DNA of 64,000 bases. It comes from Amphiura filiformis (lineage: Eukaryota > Echinodermata > Ophiuroidea > Amphilepidida > Amphiuridae). The DNA is taken from the NCBI RefSeq assembly GCF_039555335.1, contig NC_092631.1, forward strand, positions 15,681,805 through 15,745,804, given 5' to 3'. Within the stretch, counting starts at the first letter, position 1, and every line of letters starts with the position of its first letter. The position numbers and the translations under genes are program-made. Positions 1 to 10,699 of this stretch are shown here, piece after piece. A model generated the notes under the pieces. The model did no database searches and was not told the origin of the DNA. It saw nothing but the letters and a program-made list of their open reading frames with translations.

Positions 1-819
1 AGCCTAATTCGAGTCCCACACTTGGTACACTAGGCTACATTATCGAAGTCATTTCAATGCATATCACGGCTACACTGTCCGTATTACCAGAGAAGATCTC
101 CTGTGGTATTTGTAATCTATCTCAACACGTGCACACATTGCTAGATACACGCAGTGTCCCCGGGCAGTGTCCGGGCACAGTGTATACAGTACAGTATTGT
201 ACTGTAATGATTGTCCTACTCGGGCTCGTAACACATGATCGCTGCAATGTCCCGGTGCTGTGCATGTCAATTCTAATGTTGATCAATCTAGCAAAATGAA
301 CCCATAAATAGCCATTTTAAAGTCTCAAAGAAATCCATGCATAACTTATCGAACGAATCTCCAGTTTGGTTCAAGCTTAATGACTCCGAAACCTACCTAT
401 TTGAATGAAGTTTCAGCAGGTATGCGCTACACCATCACACACACGTCGTGTCCGCCATTGCTTTCTTACATGTATGAAATAGGTAAAAACTACATACGTG
501 TCGATTTACATAACACGTTAGGTAGATTTTCTCCAATAGCTTCCAATCAGCGAAGTATTTTGGGCTGACATTTTACTTCACTTCATGCAATGATTACACA
601 AACTAGGTAAACTAGCTTCGTTGCAGTTCAAATATGTACTTGAAGCATTTACAAACTGGCATGGTAAAAGTTTTTGACAAACTTTTACATGTATTGTGTA
701 TAATTTAATTTACATCGTGTTTTTTTACATAACGTGTGAATATTTCTCTGAGTGTACATAGATTTCTGGATGAGAGCAAGAATAACTCAGACTTTTCTTG
801 AAACTGAAAGAATGGAAAT

Positions 820-995
820 TCTTGATTGGCTTTTAAAGAGCCCAGACTGAAACCCACTGGATAACCTATAGGGCACTCTGGAGAGTTTGCGCCGCATCCG
901 CGTGAGAAAGTGGGACAAAATTGACCAAAGAAGAAATAGCACACCTCGTTAAAAGCATGCAACGTCGCATATTACAGCGTTGTGAACAGTGACGG
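820..995 (+). pseudogene. Tc1-like transposase C-terminal remnant
   Basis: The plus strand encodes a decayed SPDxNPLDNL block, the place of the catalytic acidic residue in Tc1/mariner DDE transposases (usually SPDLNPIE). It is followed after a frame change by KEEIAHLVKSMQRR, the typical Tc1 C-terminal helix. An in-frame stop replaces the usual Leu of the SPDLN block. No inverted repeats were found around it, so it is a fossil fragment. Confidence 0.6.
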
Positions 996-1200
996 TGGAC
1001 ACACTAAGTATGTATTAGATCATCAAGGGTGAGTAACAGACCATTATCAGAAATAATCAGTGTATTGTTGAGGTATGGTGAGCATGTTAGTCGCTCGGAA
1101 AGCGAGACTAACGTGTAACCAAGTAACCAACTAACATGTAAACAACCAACAATCGCATAATTCAATAATACGCCCTAGCACATTTTGAGATGTTCAAACA

Positions 1201-1371
1201 TTCAGGGAGCACGTCGTAGGATCAAAAGGACACCAGATTGACTGGGAAAATGTAAAAGTTCTTGAACGGGAGCAAAAGGAATATTCCCGTAGATTTCTGG
1301 AAGCAATACACATAAGGACTCAGAAACCAAGACTGAATCGTGACAAAGGTCTAGAAATAGAGGCTAAATAG
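1201..1371 (+). pseudogene. Penelope-like GIY-YIG endonuclease C-terminal fragment
   Basis: 56 open codons end in TAG. The pattern is EHxxGxxxHQIDW, then LEREQKEYSRRFLEAIHI, then PRLNRDKG. This is the C-terminal part of the GIY-YIG endonuclease found at the end of Penelope-like retroelement proteins: RR..EAI.I....P.LNRD.G is the recurring signature. No upstream GIY-YIG core or reverse transcriptase is visible, so it is 5'-truncated. It lies about 200 bp after the Tc1 remnant and 27 bp before an inverted-repeat element. Confidence 0.65.
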
Positions 1372-1397
1372 ACCCCATCTGGGATAACTTGCTGATG

Positions 1398-2952
1398 CCC
1401 AGGGGGGTACTTCAATTTGAAATGGATATAGGTGTAGGGCTGGCGCTTTCGCACTACCCATATCAAAATATAATAGGTATCGGGATAGTCTCTGATACTA
1501 ATACCGGAATAGTACCCGCTACCTAGTGGGATATTAGTATCGGTATAGTATCCGGATATGTTTCACATGCAAATTTTTTGTCCATATATGGACATATAGT
1601 ATCGGGATAGTATCCGATACTGTTACTGGGAGACACTGATAAATAGTATCGGAATAGTGCCCGATACTAGTATCGGGATAGTACCTGATACTAGTATCGG
1701 GATAGTATCTGATACTATTTGTTTCGCATGTAAATTGTTTTGCCCAAATATGGTCATAGAGATATGTCCAGAGATTTACATGGTATATGGACAAGGTCAC
1801 TGGAAAATTTCAAATGATTATAGTTGTACATATATTAAATGTGAAATGTGTAGCAATTTATTATATTGTACATACATGCAGCATTGTAATTTGTGGCAAA
1901 ATATACATTATGAATGCTACATTGCATGCTAAAAACATATAATATACACATTCACATTTATGGCATGCATCAGCTCATGCATTGAGCACCATGTTGTCTT
2001 GGGTGCAGAATTCAACATACTCCGTGGTTTGATATAGCCTACATTGCACGATGTTCTTAAGCTTATACTAAATTTAGATAAAATAAAAAGTTCTGTTCAA
2101 AAACTGTCACCCAATACAATCATTACCTGTATTGTGAAGCCCAGAAATAGAACACACTGTACAATTCTTTGTACAACAATGTATATCATCCTTTGAATCA
2201 GAGGAACTCATTCCTTGACTGTATAGCAATTTGGCTCCAAGCCGATATGGCAGTTATTCTAATTAGTCATGTGACATGGATTGGCGCCAGCTGAAAGCGG
2301 GTACTATTCCGATACTATAGTATCAGATACTAGTATCGGGATAGTATCGGAATAGTACCACTATACCGATACTAGTATCCAACTAGTATCTGCTAGCAGA
2401 TACTTTCGGATAGCTCCAGAATACCTACCGGATACTATCCCGTATAGTAGCCGGAACCCCGGGCCGGAACTATACCGATACCTTTTCTTTTTGCTATGGG
2501 TAAGGGGCATTCGGTGAGAGCAACATGTAAAAAATATGGGGTCATTGGGTGAGAGCAAGATTTTTGGCATTCGGTGAGAGCAAAATGTAAAAAATATGGG
2601 ATCATTGGGTGAGAACATGACCTTTTTTTTAAATGGAATCTTTGGGTGAGAACCAAAACAGCGCCACAAAAACCTCGAAAATCGAATTTCTAGTTCTAAA
2701 TGGCTTCAAATTTCTTTATTTTTCCAAAATAAGTAACAAAATCAGTGATAAATGAAAGTTGCTGTTCAAATTGAACTCATAAGGGTCTTTGGGTGACAGA
2801 TCAAATGGAAAAAAGGGGGTCTTCGGGTGACAGAGCGCGGAGCGAGCATGTGTTCGTAAAACAATATGGGGTCTTTGGGTGACAGCGATGCTGAAATAGG
2901 GGTCTTAACAGCCCTACATACGCGTCACCTCCAAAGTTGAGTGCCCCCGGGG
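1398..2952. mobile_element. CCCGGGGGG-type inverted-repeat element carrying a GTATCGGGATAGTA satellite
   Basis: The left end is CCCAGGGGGGTACTTCAA; the right end, read inverted, is CCCCGGGGGCACTCAACT. Between them are two blocks of a palindromic satellite based on GATAC/GTATC (about 1465-1725 and 2300-2490). Several units of TTGGGTGAGAGCA or TTCGGTGAGAGCA type follow (2505-2660, 2785-2900). No target-site duplication is seen, so it may be composite. It resembles the elements at 3341-3876, 21236-21510 and 28556-29784. Confidence 0.55.
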
Positions 2953-2964
2953 CGGCGCTACATC

Positions 2965-3012
2965 GTAACATCATATGACGTCATCCTGTCAATCATATGA
3001 CGTCATCAGTGA
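2965..3012. repeat. Paired CRE-like palindromes
   Basis: ATCATATGACGTCATC occurs twice, 25 bp apart. TGACGTCA is the consensus cAMP-response element core. No gene lies nearby, so a regulatory role is not supported. Confidence 0.4.
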
Positions 3013-3340
3013 GAGATATCCCGATTGTAGACAAGATATCATCACAGCATCACCATCTGCTGAAGACGTTAGTCGAACTAGTGAAAACGTTCCAGGTGAG
3101 CGAAAAATAGTGTAGTGTTGAAGTTAAACTCTTTAAACATTCTGAACCTTATTTGCACACAATGCCTGTTGTTTTTTAAAATTAATTTGCTCTTTCCGGA
3201 TGACTGTATCGCTGTAAAGGAGTTTCATGCTGGTAATATCGGCTGTTTATTTATTGATTCAAATTTACTGTCCCCAAATATTTTTAACATCACCAACCAT
3301 CATCTTTTATTAGATTCAGAATGGACGGTAGAATTTATAA

Positions 3341-3876
3341 CCCGGGGGGGCACTCCCTATCTGAAATGGCAGGGATGTGCCTCGGCCATGTTAAAAGTAG
3401 GGGGCATTCAGGTCAAATGTACAATTACAAAAATATGGGGTCATTCAGTACACAACCTGAATAAAAATGGGGTCATTCGGTATGAAGCTTTGAAAAAAGG
3501 ATGGTCATTGGGGTAACAAAAAGTAAAATGGGAGTCATTGAGTACAGGATTGCCAAAAGAGTATCATTAAGTACACATAAATAAGTGCCAAACTGCGTAA
3601 AAACAACTTGGCTACCTTGGAAATGTGAAAAATCTCATTATTTCTGGAGGAGAACACAAATACCACCTAAATTTGGGAATTAAAAGGGGGTCATTGGGTA
3701 TAGCAGGAAATAGAAAAAGGGGGTCATTGAGTACATGGATTTTTTTAAAGGGGGTCATTGGGTAATAGGTAGGACCATAACACAAAAAAGGGGGTCATTG
3801 GGTACAAGCCGGTTTGAAAAAGGGGGTCATTCCCGAGGCACATGATGCGTATCCACTATGGAAGTGCCCCCCCGGG
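3341..3876. mobile_element. CCCGGGGGG-type inverted-repeat element with an 8-bp duplication
   Basis: Ends are CCCGGGGGGGCACTCCCTAT on the left and, inverted, CCCGGGGGGGCACTTCCAT. Both sides are flanked by ATTTATAA (3333-3340 and 3877-3884), a perfect 8-bp target-site duplication, as made by hAT-class transposases. The interior is a run of GGGGTCATTGGGTA-type units (about ten between 3430 and 3835). No transposase is encoded, so it is non-autonomous. Confidence 0.75.
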
Positions 3877-4059
3877 ATTTATAAGTAAGCCAACTTTACG
3901 CCAGAAGTTCATAAAAGTATCTTCATTATTATAAAACACAATGGTTTCATATTTAAAATTTACAACTGAAAAGAACTGAAATGAAAAATAAAGTTTACGA
4001 GGTTTCTGAGCATCCAGATATCTTAGATTAAGAAAAAATATTTGTGTTAAAGGTACGAG

Positions 4060-5166
4060 CAAGAAAAAACAAACTAGAAATAATTTACAATCAGCAGTTC
4101 AGGCTAATGAAAGTCGACTTTTATGTTTTCCCTAACCCGCCTGCGTTTGGATTTTCGGCCGCGTTTGAGGTGCCAAAATCCCTAACCAGTTCATTATTTT
4201 ATATTTTGTACAAAATATAAAGTTTCCATTTCCCCCTACTATTTTTGTGTGATTTTAGAAATTTCATCGCAAAACATCATCGCTATTATAAATGCACAAG
4301 AACACATATTCTGAATCAAACGGGGGTGTGATAAGCTTCGAGAGAAAACACGATCTCGCTACTCTCGCCGCAATTCATTTGTCAAAATTCGCGATTTTGA
4401 AAAAGGAACCGTCGTTTTATTATTACGATGGAAATATTAGTCGAACGCGTACACGATGTTCACACAGTACGTACACGGCGTGCGACAGATGATACACACA
4501 CATCAAAGGACCGGCAGTAGCACAACCGAAGGAGTGTCATGCATTGGCGACACCAGCGCTGGTATAAATTTCAGTTTTCTTTGCTTTACCTCAGTTATCC
4601 GGCTTAAAATTAAAAGGGGTCATATCTGACAGTAAAAGCTAACATTTTATGGAAAAGAAATACTAATCTATTTTTGATGGAAATGTTATAACATGGCTTT
4701 AAGGGTACACAATGACGCTGTATTGTTAGTCGATGCAGAAAAAAATCTCGATTTTCATTATCTAAATCAATTGAAAAATAACACTTTGGTGTTTTGCAAA
4801 AGTTCATTCTACAAATTATATACTTTGAAAACTTGTTTGATTTATTGTTGTTAATGAATTGTGTACGTTTTACAAAAGTGTTGTTGTTTCTTTTACAACA
4901 TAACTCAAGAACCACAGGACCTACAAAAGTATATCTGTGATATTTGAATTCTTCTACACACTCGCTATGAAATGATCAATGCAATTTTGGCCAAAGGTCA
5001 CTACCAATCGCAAGATGCTGTTAACTACCAAATCGCAACAGTTTAAGATAGTTGCTACCTTAATTCGTGCAAAGCAGCAAATGCACATGGCATAGTTCAA
5101 ATTTCCTCACAAATTTTAAAACGAACAATTGATGGATATGAATAACACTTACATATAATAATGACT
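4060..5166. other. Stretch without recognised features
   Basis: AT-rich unique-looking DNA. I see no gene, RNA or clear repeat in it on either strand. Confidence 0.4.
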
Positions 5167-5420
5167 ATACTTTGATCAGCTCGTAATCGGCGGGAATCAC
5201 TTTTACCACTACGCCGAAAAGTAGACCCACGTTAAGAGTGATGTAGTTGATCTGTCTGGTCAATATTTTGCGTGTTAAAGAAAGTAGACAAAGTATAGGA
5301 CTTCAATAATTAATTCGTAATACTTCTGGCGAGATGCCAGAAGACAATTCTCCAAATAAAATATATTGATAGTAATCCGCGATGTTATAAGGCCCGCCGA
5401 TTACGAGCTGATCAAAGTAT
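5167..5420. mobile_element. 254-bp MITE, TGATCAGCTCG family (full copy)
   Basis: Perfect 28-bp terminal inverted repeats (5167-5194 and 5393-5420) contain TTTGATCAGCTCGTAATCGG. TA at both edges fits Tc1/mariner-type insertion. There is no coding capacity. A second full-length copy lies in intron 4 of gene 1, and single termini are at about 9905 and 59290. Confidence 0.8.
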
Positions 5421-5924
5421 AAACAAAACGAAAATAATGCAATGTGCACTTACCGTAACCAAGTGTTGAGCCGATTCAATGCTTCGTCGAAACCAAACAC
5501 GTTCTAGCTGATCTGTTATAGCTGGTTATGCTGATAGCTTCAAGTGATTAATGTTACTGATATGCAGTGATATTTATGCAGAAGTGAAATCGAAAATTAT
5601 AATCACATTTTCGGCAGCACTTCATTTTTTGACCAATAAGATTGGTCGTTCTTTCCCAATAAACAGTCTACAAGGAACGAATCACCTTATTGGTCAGGTC
5701 TCTACCATTAATTTGGAGAGACGTACACTGCAATCCAGGTGGCACACTTCGGACGCGTTCATTTTTCTTACGGGTTGATGCATGATTTGCTTGTATTTTG
5801 CAACAAAGCGTAACAATTTCAATGTTATAAAAATAGCAAATGGATTTTTTCTCGTGTATGAAATGGGTAATAAATGCGTATCACTTGTTGCTCAAAATTT
5901 GTACAGAATGTGCTTGTACTAAGA

Positions 5925-5995
5925 TGTTGATGCGTCTAATTATCGCCCTTGATGCGCACTCCCCTCTCGGGCTCGTGCATTAGACGCATCTCAGT
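5925..5995. repeat. GATGCGTCTAA foldback hairpin
   Basis: An inverted pair of GATGCGTCTAA with a centre rich in CTCCCC and CGGGCTCGTGC. The same hairpin type sits in the middle of the 13864-14739 element. Confidence 0.55.
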
Positions 5996-6349
5996 ACGCG
6001 TGCATTATTTCGTACATTTTCAAATGCAAAAAGTGATACGCATTAAATAAAACTATGAATAAACAAGAAACAAAATATTATATTAAACAGAAAGAAGAAG
6101 AAGTGTATTCCTGCTAAAAGCCACATTGTAACATTTGGTGAGGAGGACGCCCTTGATATTTTTCAATTAATTTTTTATCGAAAAAACGATCTGCCTGTTA
6201 CCATGTGCTGAGCAATGCACTGTTACTATATGATTCTGACTCATCATTCTCAAGACATATGTTGTTCTGTATTCAATTGAAACAATAGTGTGCAATCTGG
6301 TTATACTTATTTTTAGTATGATTTCATTTATCATACATGAATAGGTTTC

Positions 6350-6421
6350 TCTCCCATTTCTCTCTCTCTCTCTCTTTCACTCTCTCCCTCTCTCTCTCTC
6401 TCTCATACTCTCTCTCTCTCT
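6350..6421. repeat. (TC)n microsatellite
   Basis: About 70 bp of CT dinucleotides with a few interruptions. Confidence 0.9.
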
Positions 6422-6431
6422 GTAGCTTATA

Positions 6432-7075
6432 ATAACACTCCTCGTAATTTTCTCGATCTCCCGTATGAAATTTGCCAAGTTTCAAAGTTGACCTCTGACC
6501 TTTGACCTCCGCATTCCCCTCATATCAAGGATTCCCCTCACCAAGCCCAATCGGAAAATTTTAAGAATTTGACCTTTGACATTGGACCTCCGATTTCATC
6601 CGAATTTACCTTAGAACACTCCTCATATTTTTCTCGATCTCCCGTGTGAATTTTGCCAAGTTTAAGGTCAATCGGACAAAGTTGAAAAACCTCCACATTC
6701 CCCTCGTATCAAGGATTCCACTCACCAAGTTTAAGCCCATCGGACAAAGTTGAAAAATTTGACCTTGACCCTGGACCTCCGATTTCATCCAAATGTAGTT
6801 TAGAACACTCCTCGTATTTTTCACGATCTCCCGTGTGAATTTGGCCAAGTTTAAGGCCAATTTGCCAAAGTTTGATATTTGACCTTTACCTCCGCATTCC
6901 CCTCATATCAAGGATTCCACTCGCCAAGTTTAAGCCCAATCGAACCAAGTTAAAAAAATTGACCTTTGACCTTGGACCTCTGATTTCATCCGAATGTAGC
7001 TCAGAGCACTCCTCGTATTTTTCTCGATCTCCTTTGTGAATTCGGCGAGATTCGGATCAAAATTGACGGAGCCTT
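6432..7075. repeat. Minisatellite of about 180-200 bp, 3.5 copies
   Basis: CACTCCTCGTATTTTTCTCG (or a close variant) recurs at about 6436, 6616, 6806 and 7008. Each is followed by GTGAATTTTGCCAAGTTTAA and TTTGACCT-rich sequence. The open frames inside are by-products of the repeat. Confidence 0.8.
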
Positions 7076-7445
7076 TTACACACATACACCCCCTCCCCAT
7101 TATACATCCCTACATACATACACACAGCATTAGCTAAATTATAGTAAGATACAAGAATGAGGAAAAATAATTATACGACGGGGTGAACCAAATTGAAAAA
7201 ATTGGTGTTTTAAAATGACGAGACAGGATGCAGACAGAAAAACAGGAATGTGGACCATTTTTGTTAATTTTGAACCATGTGGGGGAGTCAGTCGGAACTC
7301 GGAAATATTGACTTTGAGATATAGCCAAACAAAGGTATGATTTCCTTTGTTTCCTTTTGTTTTGGAAACTCTTTAATTGCTCATATCTTTAGAACTGGTT
7401 ACTCAATAACGATTTAAAATTACTTGGTACTCTAGGTCGGTAAAC

Positions 7446-7670
7446 ATAAGTAAGATTTAATCTTTCCTTAGAGAAGTCCATTTCAGAGGGCTGAGCTTTC
7501 GGAACTCTAGCGAGTGCCATCTTCAGAGCAACTAAATTAGTGCCATCTTCAGAGCAACTAAATTAATTTAGTTGCTCTGAAGATGGCACTCGGTAGAGTT
7601 TCGAAAGCTCAGCCCTCTGAAAAGGACTTTTCTAGGGAAAGATTAAATCTCACTCATGGTTGCTCAATTT
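7446..7670. repeat. Long near-palindrome with a duplicated centre
   Basis: About 85-bp arms containing CAGAGGGCTGAGCTTTCG and its inverse pair around the centre at about 7563. The 26-bp segment starting GTGCCATCTTCAGAGCAACT is tandemly duplicated on the left side only, just before the axis. Confidence 0.75.
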
Positions 7671-7713
7671 CAATGGGGTTTTCTGCAACATGCAGCTTTG
7701 TAAATGTTTTTAC

Positions 7714-8006
7714 TATAGAGTACCGAAGTGATGACGTCACAGAAAACGTTTTTTTTTGCATTTCAGCGTTTTGAATACCATGTATCGGTGGAGCATGATG
7801 AAAAACATCCACAGTTCAAATTTGGTTGGAATCGGATCATGAGGGCCCGGCCCGAGATATGGCCGCATAAATACCTAATTAGCCCCATTGAAATCAGTGT
7901 AAATTGGCCTGGTTCCAAAGAGTCTTCATCATGTTCTACTGAAATTTGGTCATGAAAATTTTGAAATGCAAAAAATGCAAATGACGTCACACTTCGGTAC
8001 TCTATA
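7714..8006. mobile_element. 293-bp MITE with TATAGAGTACCGAAGTG ends
   Basis: TATAGAGTACCGAAGTG on the left and its inverse, with CACTTCGGTACTCTATA-type sequence, on the right. A TGACGTCA lies just inside each end. TA flanks fit a Tc1/mariner-type MITE. There is no coding capacity. Confidence 0.75.
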
Positions 8007-8118
8007 CTAGAAGAAACTGAAAATTTAATATTTCCGAGTTCCGCCTAATTTTGATTGATCGCATCACATATGCAAACGAGTATGTGTCACGTTTTGCCCC
8101 TTACTATCTCGATCGGTT

Positions 8119-8177
8119 GTATGTTATGTTATGTTATGTTATGTTATGTTATGTTATGTTATGTTATGTTATGTTGT
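8119..8177. repeat. (ATGTT)n microsatellite
   Basis: About eleven uninterrupted 5-bp units. Confidence 0.95.
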
Positions 8178-8189
8178 GGTGATACTATA

Positions 8190-9272
8190 CCCAGCAAACA
8201 CAAAACGTTTTCGACATTATTCGCAAAATGTTATAAAAGGTTGTCAGAAAACGTTTAAATGTCGGGTTATGTAAAGGATATATTAAAGGGGCATTTCGTG
8301 ATCCACAGCCTCATCCCCCCACTTTTCTCAAACAAAGTTTTTGATTGGATCAAAATAATTGTCGGATTGGTTTTAAGCCTATCAAAAAGATTTTTATATC
8401 ACTGGAAACCTCTGGCTGCATAATGTTTATGTAGAAAATATTTCTTGCAGATAAATTCGTTTAGCAAAGATATCGTGAAATTTGAATTTCGTTCTGGTGC
8501 ACCAGAACGAAATTACAACGCATTGTCTATGGAGCAGTGTAATACACATAATCATGCATAACTCGCGAACACAAAATCGGAATCAACTGACATTTTGGGA
8601 ATAGGTTTTTTTTGTGGATATCTAATGAAAAATGACATAAATAGAGGATGCTAGGATCACGAAATACTCCTTTAAGAGTATAAAACGTTTTCATAACCTT
8701 AAAAATCATTTTTGATAATCTACTGCTCAGCAAACAAAAATGTTTTACAGAAAACGTTTAAATGTCGGGTTATATAAAGGGTATAAAAACGTTTTAATAA
8801 CATTCGAAAAATATTCTTGAAAACTTGATACAAAACATTCTAAACAGAATGTTATTTTGGGGTTGAAAAAATGTTTTGCGAAAAATGTTTGCCCAAAATA
8901 TTTCCAATAACGTTTTAAGAACGTTTTCATGACCTTTATATAACCCAACATTTAAATGTTATTAAAAGGTTTTGAAAAAAAAACATTTTAAGAACATTTC
9001 TGTGTTTGCTGGGTTGAAATATTTTAACATAATGTTATTTAAATATTGACACAATATTTGGCAAAAATGTTTGCAAAAATAGTTTACAATAACATTTTTT
9101 GAAAACATTTAAAATATTGTTGTGGTGTGTTTTCATACAAAACGTTTTAAAACGTTATCATGACCTTTATATAACCCGACATTTTAATGTTATTAAAACG
9201 TTTTTACCTAAACCAAAAGCCAAAATATAACTTATTTAAAACGTTTTAAAACGTTTTTGTGTTTACTGGGTA
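8190..9272. mobile_element. TACCCAGCAAACAC-type inverted-repeat element with nested insertions
   Basis: The left end is TACCCAGCAAACACAAAACG; the right end, inverted, is TACCCAGTAAACACAAAAACG-like. The interior is full of AACGTTTT-type short palindromes. A related inner pair (CAGCAAACAAAAATG at 8727, inverted at about 9016) suggests either a second copy or an internal duplication. A different MITE (8282-8677) interrupts the left half. Confidence 0.65.
8282..8677. mobile_element. MITE with AAAGGGGCATTTCGTGATCC ends, inserted in the 8190-9272 element
   Basis: The left end AAAGGGGCATTTCGTGATCC returns inverted with two changes at about 8655-8677. At 8485-8514 it contains a perfect 30-bp palindrome with GGTGCACC at its centre. 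Non-autonomous. Confidence 0.7.
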
Positions 9273-9586
9273 TGGATGAGTGTTTTTGGTCAAATTGTTG
9301 ACAATACACATGCATTTTTAGGTAAACGGCGTTTGAAAATGTTGGAACATGAAATATTCATGTTATTAAGGCATCCGTTATAAACAAAACGCACGTGTTT
9401 ACGCCCAAACGACCTACGCTAATCGTAGACCCATCCTTTGCGTTTAATTTAGTGGTAAAATTTTTACCCCACCACCTTACCTGGGATAGGACCGGCCATC
9501 AAAAATGACCTTATAGGGGGGTGGGGAGGGGGTGTCGGTGGCTGGTGATTTTTAATATTTTCAAAATCGCTAATACGTTATACGCA

Positions 9587-9905
9587 ACCATGTTTGGACT
9601 CGATGTTCTATTTGATTTCAAATATCAATGATGTTTCTATTTTTGTATTTTGCTTTGTTCTCATCGTCATTGCATTTTTGTTTGACAATTAATCCAGATG
9701 TCATAAGCTATTGTTTCTGTCAGTTCTGAGAAATCGTAAACGTAACAGACGTCATTCATGCTATTGTTGCCTTCACCAAACTAGTTTTGAGGTATGGGTG
9801 AAATCATGCCTTTTTTTTGTTTTACCATTTTCACCAAATCTTAGCATTTTGACCAAAAAGTTGACGTCATAGATCCCCATGACCCCATGATTTCCTTATT
9901 ATTAT
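9587..9905. repeat. Direct duplication, copy A
   Basis: Starts ACCATGTTTGGACTC and includes GACAATTAATCCAGATG, TTGTTTCTGTCAGTTCT and CACCAAACTAGTT. It matches 10325-10695 at roughly 80-85% by eye. No coding content recognised. Confidence 0.7.
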
Positions 9906-10324
9906 GATCAGCTCGTTATGGGCGAGAATTATTCGGTTTTTGTTACTGCGCAAGTCAAGTCCCAACTTACGCCTGTGTAGATTAACAAAAGCGCGCGTCA
10001 GTCAATCATTACGCAAAGCGCGGTTCACGTTGGTGGTGCGCTCAGTGCCGGCACCATGAATTTTGCTGGTGGGGGGTGAATTTCAGGGCGGGGGACGCGT
10101 AATTTTGTTTATTGTGCCTCAAAATTGCGGGGGGGGGGGGAGAGCAAGAAAAATATGGGTGTTATGAGTCCCACTGATCAACGTATAGCTGCCCATTCCT
10201 TCCCCTTTTTCTCCCAGCCTCGCCTATCTCTGTCCCTGAATCGCTCGAAACCCTTCTCTCCTCTCCTCCTTTCTCTCTTTCAATTTTTAATCGCTTCAAT
10301 ATCACGCGATAATTTAAGATTCAA

Positions 10325-10695
10325 GAACCATGTTTGGACTCAGTATTCTATTTGATTTGAAATAACGATCTATTTTTGTATTTTTGCTTTAAATGTCATC
10401 TAAAATCCCTTTGTTCCGATCGTCATAACATTACTGTTTGACAATTAATCCAGATGTTGTTAACTATTGTTTCTGTCAGTTCTAAGAAAGACGTAAACGA
10501 CGTCATTCCTGCTATTGTTGTTTTCACCAAACTAGTTGAAGTGTGGATGAAATTATGTTTTTTATGATTTGTTTAATAAATTTTAGTGAATATTTCTTTT
10601 CTTTTTTTAAAGATATTTTCTCCAAATCTGAGCATTTTTTCAAATATTTGAAGTCACAGATGGTTTTGCCAAGTGCATGCAGGGCCCCATGATTT
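10325..10695. repeat. Direct duplication, copy B
   Basis: Second copy of the 9587-9905 segment, in the same orientation, ending at the CCCCATGATTTCCTT shared with copy A. About 420 bp of unrelated repeat lies between, including a TGATCAGCTCG half-element (about 9905-9990) and a G-run near 10130. Confidence 0.7.
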
Positions 10696-10699
10696 CCTT

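Larger units (their letters stand above)
7290..8042. mobile_element. Nested foldback region with 16-bp outer repeats
   Basis: GGAACTCGGAAATATT (about 7293) returns inverted at about 8026-8041. Inside are a long near-palindrome (7446-7670) and a complete TA-type MITE (7714-8006). The simplest reading is an old inverted-repeat element hit by later insertions. Confidence 0.5.

Noticed and set aside
3115-3516. 133-codon open frame
   Set aside because: Its second half reads straight through the end and repeat units of the 3341-3876 element, and its first half has no recognisable domain.
6606-6860. 84-codon minus-strand frame with repeated LNLAKFTREI
   Set aside because: The protein repeat only mirrors the minisatellite period of about 190 bp.
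7763-7990. Overlapping 75-codon frames on both strands
   Set aside because: They lie entirely inside the 7714-8006 MITE, and its palindromic ends produce matching frames on both strands.
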